Below, one piece after another: positions 60,394 to 64,000 of a stretch of 64,000 nucleotides of DNA. This DNA is from Duganella sacchari (lineage in GTDB: Bacteria; Pseudomonadota; Gammaproteobacteria; Burkholderiales; Burkholderiaceae_D). The stretch spans positions 1 through 64,000 of the forward strand of contig NZ_FRCX01000009.1 of NCBI RefSeq assembly GCF_900143065.1, read 5' to 3'. The stretch's first letter is position 1; each line of letters begins with the position of its first letter. The notes under the pieces were generated by a model, which saw only the letters and a program-made list of their open reading frames with translations, was not told where the DNA came from and searched no databases. A program made the translations under genes and the position numbers.

Positions 60394-62010
60394 TCATTCG
60401 TCACGCAATTTGAAGCGTTGCAGCTTGCCGGTTTCGGTGCGCGGCAAGGCCTTGAGGAATTTCACCGCACGGGGATATTTGTACGGCGCGATCTGTTCTT
60501 TCACGAAGTCCTGTAACTGCACCACCAGTTCCGGCGATGCCGCAAACCCGGCGCGCAGCACCACATGCGCCTCCACGATCTGCCCGCGTTCTTCATCCGG
60601 CCGGCCAATCACACCGCACTCCGCCACTGCGGGATGACGCAGCAGCACGTCCTCCACTTCAGGCCCGGCGATGTTGTAGCCCGCCGAGATAATCATGTCG
60701 TCGGTGCGCGAGCGATAGTAGAAATAGCCATCGGCATCCATCTCGTACGCATCACCGGTCAGGTTCCAGCCGTTGAGCACATAGTCGCGCTGACGGTCGT
60801 CGGCCAGATAGCGGCAGCCGGTCGGGCCTTTCACCGCCAGCCGTCCGATAACGCCTGGCCCCACCGGGTTGCCGTCGAAATCCAGGATGCAGGCCTGGTA
60901 GCCCGGCACTGGCTTGCCCGTGGCGCCGGGCCGTATCTGCTCGCCCGAAGCCGAAATAAAGATGTGCAGCAGTTCGGTCGCGCCAATGCCGTCTATCATG
61001 CGTAGCCCGGTGGCCTGGCGCCAGCTCTCGCGCGTCGCCAGCGGCAGCGCCTCGCCTGCGGACACGCTCTTCTGCAAACTGGCAAGGTCAAACTGGGGCG
61101 CCAGCACCGCCATCTGGCGATAAAAGGTGGGCGCCGTAAAGCACACGGTCGCGCGATAGGTTTCAATCGCTTTCAGCAGCGTCTCCGGCGTCAGTTTTTC
61201 CAGCAGCACCGCAGTGCCGCCTACCCGCAGCGGAAACAGCAGCAAGCCGCCAAGGCCGAAGGTAAAGGCCAACGGCGGCGTGCCAATGAAAATATCGCCA
61301 GGCCGGGATTGCAGGATCGAACGCGGGAAGCAATCGCAAATCACCATCACATCGCGATGGAAATGCATGGTGCCCTTGGGGATGCCGGTGGTGCCGGAGG
61401 TGAAGCTGATCAGGCATACATCGTCCGCCGCCGTGTCCACCGCTTCGAATGCCGGCGGCTGCGTGGCCATCAGCGCTTCCAGCGCATCCTCGCCGTCGGT
61501 GCCGAAAAAGAGCGTTCTGGCGCGCGCCGCTTCCGGCAGCGTTGCGGCTTCCAGCTCGGCGCGCAGGCTATCGGCGCACAGTACGGCGTTGATCTGCGCC
61601 TTGTCGGCAATTTTCCCCAGCTCGCGCGCACGCAGCAGCGGCATGGTCGGCACGGCGATCAGCCCTGCTTTCATCACCGCCAGAATGCAGGCCGCCATCA
61701 TGGGCGTGTTCGCGCCGCGCAGCAGTACGCGGTTGCCGGCTTCCAGCTGCAGCGGCCCGCGCAGCACATGGGCGATGCGATCGACCCGCTCTCGCAACTG
61801 CGCGTACGTCCAGTCGCCCTGCGCGCCACACAGCGCGGTGCGGCCGCCATCCGTCGCAGCAGAAGACAGCAGCTCGGTCACGCAATTCAGGCGCGGTGGA
61901 TACTGTAATTCAGGCAGGTCGAAATGGAGTTCCGGCCACAATTCCGGCGGCGGCAGATGCTCGCGCGCGAAATGGTCGGTATAGGCGCTGGCTACGAGAG
62001 ATGGATTCAT
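60394..62010 (-). CDS. aromatic acid-CoA ligase (benzoate/2-aminobenzoate type)
   Basis: 538 residues from ATG 62010 with AGGG upstream; a TTG eight codons earlier is in frame but less likely. Adenylate-forming enzyme: P-loop LISFTSGTTGIPKGTMHFH (about 200), DGIGATELLHIFIS, GWNLTGDAYEMDADGYFYYRSRTDDMIISAGYNIAGPEVEDVLLRHP, and the C-terminal KFLKALPRTETGKLQRFKL with the catalytic Lys. It activates an aromatic acid to its CoA ester, feeding the monooxygenase encoded next. First gene of the operon; a MarR-type palindrome lies just upstream. Confidence 0.92.
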   Translation of the reverse strand: MNPSLVASAYTDHFAREHLPPPELWPELHFDLPELQYPPRLNCVTELLSSAATDGGRTALCGAQGDWTYAQLRERVDRIAHVLRGPLQLEAGNRVLLRGANTPMMAACILAVMKAGLIAVPTMPLLRARELGKIADKAQINAVLCADSLRAELEAATLPEAARARTLFFGTDGEDALEALMATQPPAFEAVDTAADDVCLISFTSGTTGIPKGTMHFHRDVMVICDCFPRSILQSRPGDIFIGTPPLAFTFGLGGLLLFPLRVGGTAVLLEKLTPETLLKAIETYRATVCFTAPTFYRQMAVLAPQFDLASLQKSVSAGEALPLATRESWRQATGLRMIDGIGATELLHIFISASGEQIRPGATGKPVPGYQACILDFDGNPVGPGVIGRLAVKGPTGCRYLADDRQRDYVLNGWNLTGDAYEMDADGYFYYRSRTDDMIISAGYNIAGPEVEDVLLRHPAVAECGVIGRPDEERGQIVEAHVVLRAGFAASPELVVQLQDFVKEQIAPYKYPRAVKFLKALPRTETGKLQRFKLRDE

Positions 62011-62056
62011 GTTCGCCCTGAAGTTGGAAGTCAAAAGATATCCGCTGCATTGCGCA

Positions 62057-62078
62057 GATACTTTAAACTTAAACTATC
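62057..62078. promoter_or_regulatory. 22-bp palindrome, candidate MarR operator of the aromatic operon
   Basis: The sequence is symmetric at nine of eleven base pairs, of the form GATAnTTTAAnnTTAAAnTATC. It lies 47-68 bases before the ligase ATG. Size and A/T-rich symmetry fit a MarR dimer site, and the MarR gene is in the operon it would control. Confidence 0.6.
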
Positions 62079-62092
62079 TCGACATCAAGCGT

Positions 62093-64000
62093 TTAAACAG
62101 ATTCCTGGCGTACCAGTCCCGATTGGTGGATCACTGCGCGCACCACGTCCGACAGCACGGCTTGCACCACGTCGTTGGACAGCTGGCCAGGGCCGATGCC
62201 TTTCAGCGCCGCCGCCGCGCCGTGCAGGCCGAGCGTGACGCAGCCCGCGTGCAGACGGTCGATACGCACTTGCGCTTCCGGCTGCTCGCCGTTGGCCAGC
62301 ATGGTTTGCAGATCGCCGGCAGCGGCGGTCAGCTGATTCTGGAAACCGCTCAGGTAGACCAGCAGGCGCTCGGCATTGATGCCCAGGCGGCGCAGCGTAT
62401 CGGTGGGGGTTTCAGCGTGATGGTCGTAGCCGTTCGCGGCCTGATCGAGGAAGTTCACCAGGTGCACGCGCACCTGCTCGGCCTGGAATGGTTTGACGAT
62501 GTAACCGGCAGCGCCGGACTTGGTGGCTTCCAGCACCGTGTCCTTGTCATTGGCCGAGGTGACCAGCACAAATGGCATGGTGTTGATTTCCGGGTGCCCC
62601 TTTACGCGCTGCAGCAGCTCCATGCCGGACAGGCGTGGCATGCGCAGATCGCAAAAGCAAATGGCGGGACGTAGGCCGTCTAAATGCGGCATCGCCGATT
62701 CCACCTGCGGCCAGTTGCCGTGGTCCGCTTCCATCTCCAGATCACCGCACAGCGCCTGCAATTCCTGCTCTTCCAGATAACCCGCGCTGCCCTTCAGGCC
62801 ATGCAGCAGACGGCCCGCCGCCTCGCGGTCGCGCTGCGCCAGCGCGTGCTCCAGGTCCGCCAGCCGCAATGGCGCATCCTGGTTGAACGCCTGCCGCAAG
62901 CGGGCTTTCAGATCGCTAGGGCCGCCGCTGTGCTGCGCCAGGCGCGAGGTCTCCAGCGATGCGGGCGCCACGCCAAACATCGAATCCAGCTCCGGCGTGC
63001 CGATGGCCGGATTGCGGCGCGGCTGCATGCGCGGCAGCTGGAAGCCGCGTTGCAACTGACGCTCAATTGCGCGGCTTAACTGGAAGTGTAGTTTGTCTTC
63101 GTCGATCGGCTTGGTCAGGAAGTCGTCCATGCCGGACGCCAGATAGCGGCTGCGGTCTTCCTCGCTGGCGTTGGCGGTCAGCGCGATAATCATGAGTTCC
63201 TGGTCACGCACAGGCGCGACATCCGGGCCGCCGGAACGGATCAGGCGCGTGGCGCTGGCGCCGTCCATCTCCGGCATGCGGCCATCCATCAGGATCAGGT
63301 CATAACGCGTCAGCGAACACGCCTTGACGGCCAGCGCGCCATTGGCGGCAATGTCCACCTTGTGGCCCAGGTCTTCCAGCATCATGCGAATGATGATCTG
63401 GTTGGTCGGGAAGTCCTCCGCGCACAGCACCTTCAATTGATGGCTGTGCGGTTCACGCGGCACGTGCGGCACCACCGGCGGCGCCACGCCATTTGGCAGC
63501 GGCAACTCGAACATGAAGGTGCTGCCCTCGCCCGGCGTGCTCACGGCATTGATGCTGCCGCCCATCAGTTCCACCAGCTGGCGGCAGATCGCCAGACCCA
63601 GGCCCGTGCCGCCGTAACGGCGCGTGGTCGATGCGTCAGCCTGTTCGAACTGCTGGAACAGGCGCGGGATGGCGTCCGCCTCAATGCCGATGCCGGTATC
63701 GGAGACGCTGAAGCGGATGCGGTTCTCGGTACCGTCGTCCGGCGCGCGCTCCACGCGCATCCGCACCGAACCATGCAGGGTAAACTTGAACGCATTGCCG
63801 ACCAGGTTGACCAGCACCTGACGCAAGCGCGTAGGATCGCCGACCACAAACTGCGGCAGGTCGTCGCTGAACTCCAGGCTGAAACCGACGCTGTGCGCCG
63901 CAGCCTGCTCTTCAAACAGGCCAACCACGTTCTCCACCGCGCCGGACAGCGAGAAGTCGATATTCTCGATGGTCAGCTTGCCGGCCTCGATCTTGGAGAA
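62093..64000 (-). CDS. hybrid sensor histidine kinase, C-terminal part (5' end outside window)
   Basis: The frame runs off the right edge; 635 residues are visible. Order: HATPase domain (GDPTRLRQVLVNLVGNAFKFT; SDTGIGIEADAIPRLFQQFEQAD; RRYGGTGLGLAICRQLVELMGG), a complete receiver (VLCAEDFPTNQ; LILMDGRMPEMDG; LTKPIDEDKL), an HPt domain with His in LLHGLKGSAGYL, then a second receiver lacking its first part (ICFCDLRMPRLSGMELL; IVKPFQAEQV) and a helical C-terminus resembling an HPt but without a His in the right place. The visible part predicts a phosphorelay kinase; the input domain is not in view. Confidence 0.88.
   Translation of the reverse strand, partial: FSKIEAGKLTIENIDFSLSGAVENVVGLFEEQAAAHSVGFSLEFSDDLPQFVVGDPTRLRQVLVNLVGNAFKFTLHGSVRMRVERAPDDGTENRIRFSVSDTGIGIEADAIPRLFQQFEQADASTTRRYGGTGLGLAICRQLVELMGGSINAVSTPGEGSTFMFELPLPNGVAPPVVPHVPREPHSHQLKVLCAEDFPTNQIIIRMMLEDLGHKVDIAANGALAVKACSLTRYDLILMDGRMPEMDGASATRLIRSGGPDVAPVRDQELMIIALTANASEEDRSRYLASGMDDFLTKPIDEDKLHFQLSRAIERQLQRGFQLPRMQPRRNPAIGTPELDSMFGVAPASLETSRLAQHSGGPSDLKARLRQAFNQDAPLRLADLEHALAQRDREAAGRLLHGLKGSAGYLEEQELQALCGDLEMEADHGNWPQVESAMPHLDGLRPAICFCDLRMPRLSGMELLQRVKGHPEINTMPFVLVTSANDKDTVLEATKSGAAGYIVKPFQAEQVRVHLVNFLDQAANGYDHHAETPTDTLRRLGINAERLLVYLSGFQNQLTAAAGDLQTMLANGEQPEAQVRIDRLHAGCVTLGLHGAAAALKGIGPGQLSNDVVQAVLSDVVRAVIHQSGLVRQESV

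Noticed and set aside
58209..60413. 734-residue open frame opposite the monooxygenase
   Set aside because: Antisense shadow; the minus-strand protein has full flavin motifs.

Overview
The window is 64 kb of high-G+C chromosome from a betaproteobacterium, most likely Oxalobacteraceae (Massilia/Duganella/Janthinobacterium type). The reasons are the exosortase-B type exopolysaccharide locus (epsL-B-D-E-F-G-xrtB-epsI), four PEP-CTERM proteins, the divergent rpsT/murJ pair, and a CoA-dependent aerobic 2-aminobenzoate cluster. The genus is inferred from gene content only. No insertion sequence, prophage, rRNA or CRISPR array was seen.

Layout. 1-1.15 kb: end of rfbA and rfbC (dTDP-rhamnose). 1.2-7.4 kb: a membrane glutaredoxin, a six-cysteine secreted miniprotein, icd, an RluE-type pseudouridine synthase, a degenerate HD-GYP protein, rpsT and murJ. 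7.4-19 kb: a PEP-CTERM gene, then a leftward run of tightly overlapping genes for a compact type II secretion/type IV pilus-like machine (GspG, GspF, GspE, PilM/N/O/P-like, secretin, three more pseudopilins). It is preceded by a translationally coupled response regulator and an EpsA-type LuxR regulator. 19-24.6 kb: PEP-CTERM proteins, a large ExeM/NucH-type extracellular nuclease with a PhoB-type promoter, and a TIGR03790-like secreted protein. 24.7-29.7 kb: two GDP-mannose-type nucleotidylyltransferases, a frameshifted acyltransferase and galE. 30-51.5 kb: a GH5 hydrolase, then on the minus strand the exopolysaccharide locus: CPBP protease, epsL, epsB, epsD-E-F-G, xrtB, epsI, a Wzx-like flippase, pyruvyl transferase, an FrhB-like protein, a polymerase/ligase and five glycosyltransferases. 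51.6-55.2 kb: an ABC-F protein, a pilin-like protein, a PEP-CTERM protein and tRNA-Arg(CCT). 55.2-62 kb: a ligase-monooxygenase-MarR-hydratase-dehydrogenase-Rid operon for an aminobenzoyl-CoA or salicylyl-CoA type pathway. 62-64 kb: the C-terminal part of a hybrid histidine kinase.

How the parts fit. Nucleotide sugars (dTDP-rhamnose, GDP-mannose, UDP-galactose) feed the glycosyltransferases. EpsB starts the repeat unit on lipid, pyruvyl and acyl groups probably decorate it, and a Wzx/Wzy-like route with EpsE/F/G/L assembles and exports it. XrtB with EpsI probably processes PEP-CTERM proteins. The secretion machine sits directly downstream of an EpsA-type regulator, so secretion and exopolysaccharide may be co-regulated (inference).

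The most interesting points are the hybrid secretion cluster with a pseudopilin lacking Glu5, the PhoB-type promoter before the nuclease, the mirror-symmetric cysteine miniprotein, a palindromic candidate MarR operator before the aminobenzoate operon, a hybrid kinase with a truncated second receiver, and a Rid reading frame that ends inside a tRNA gene.
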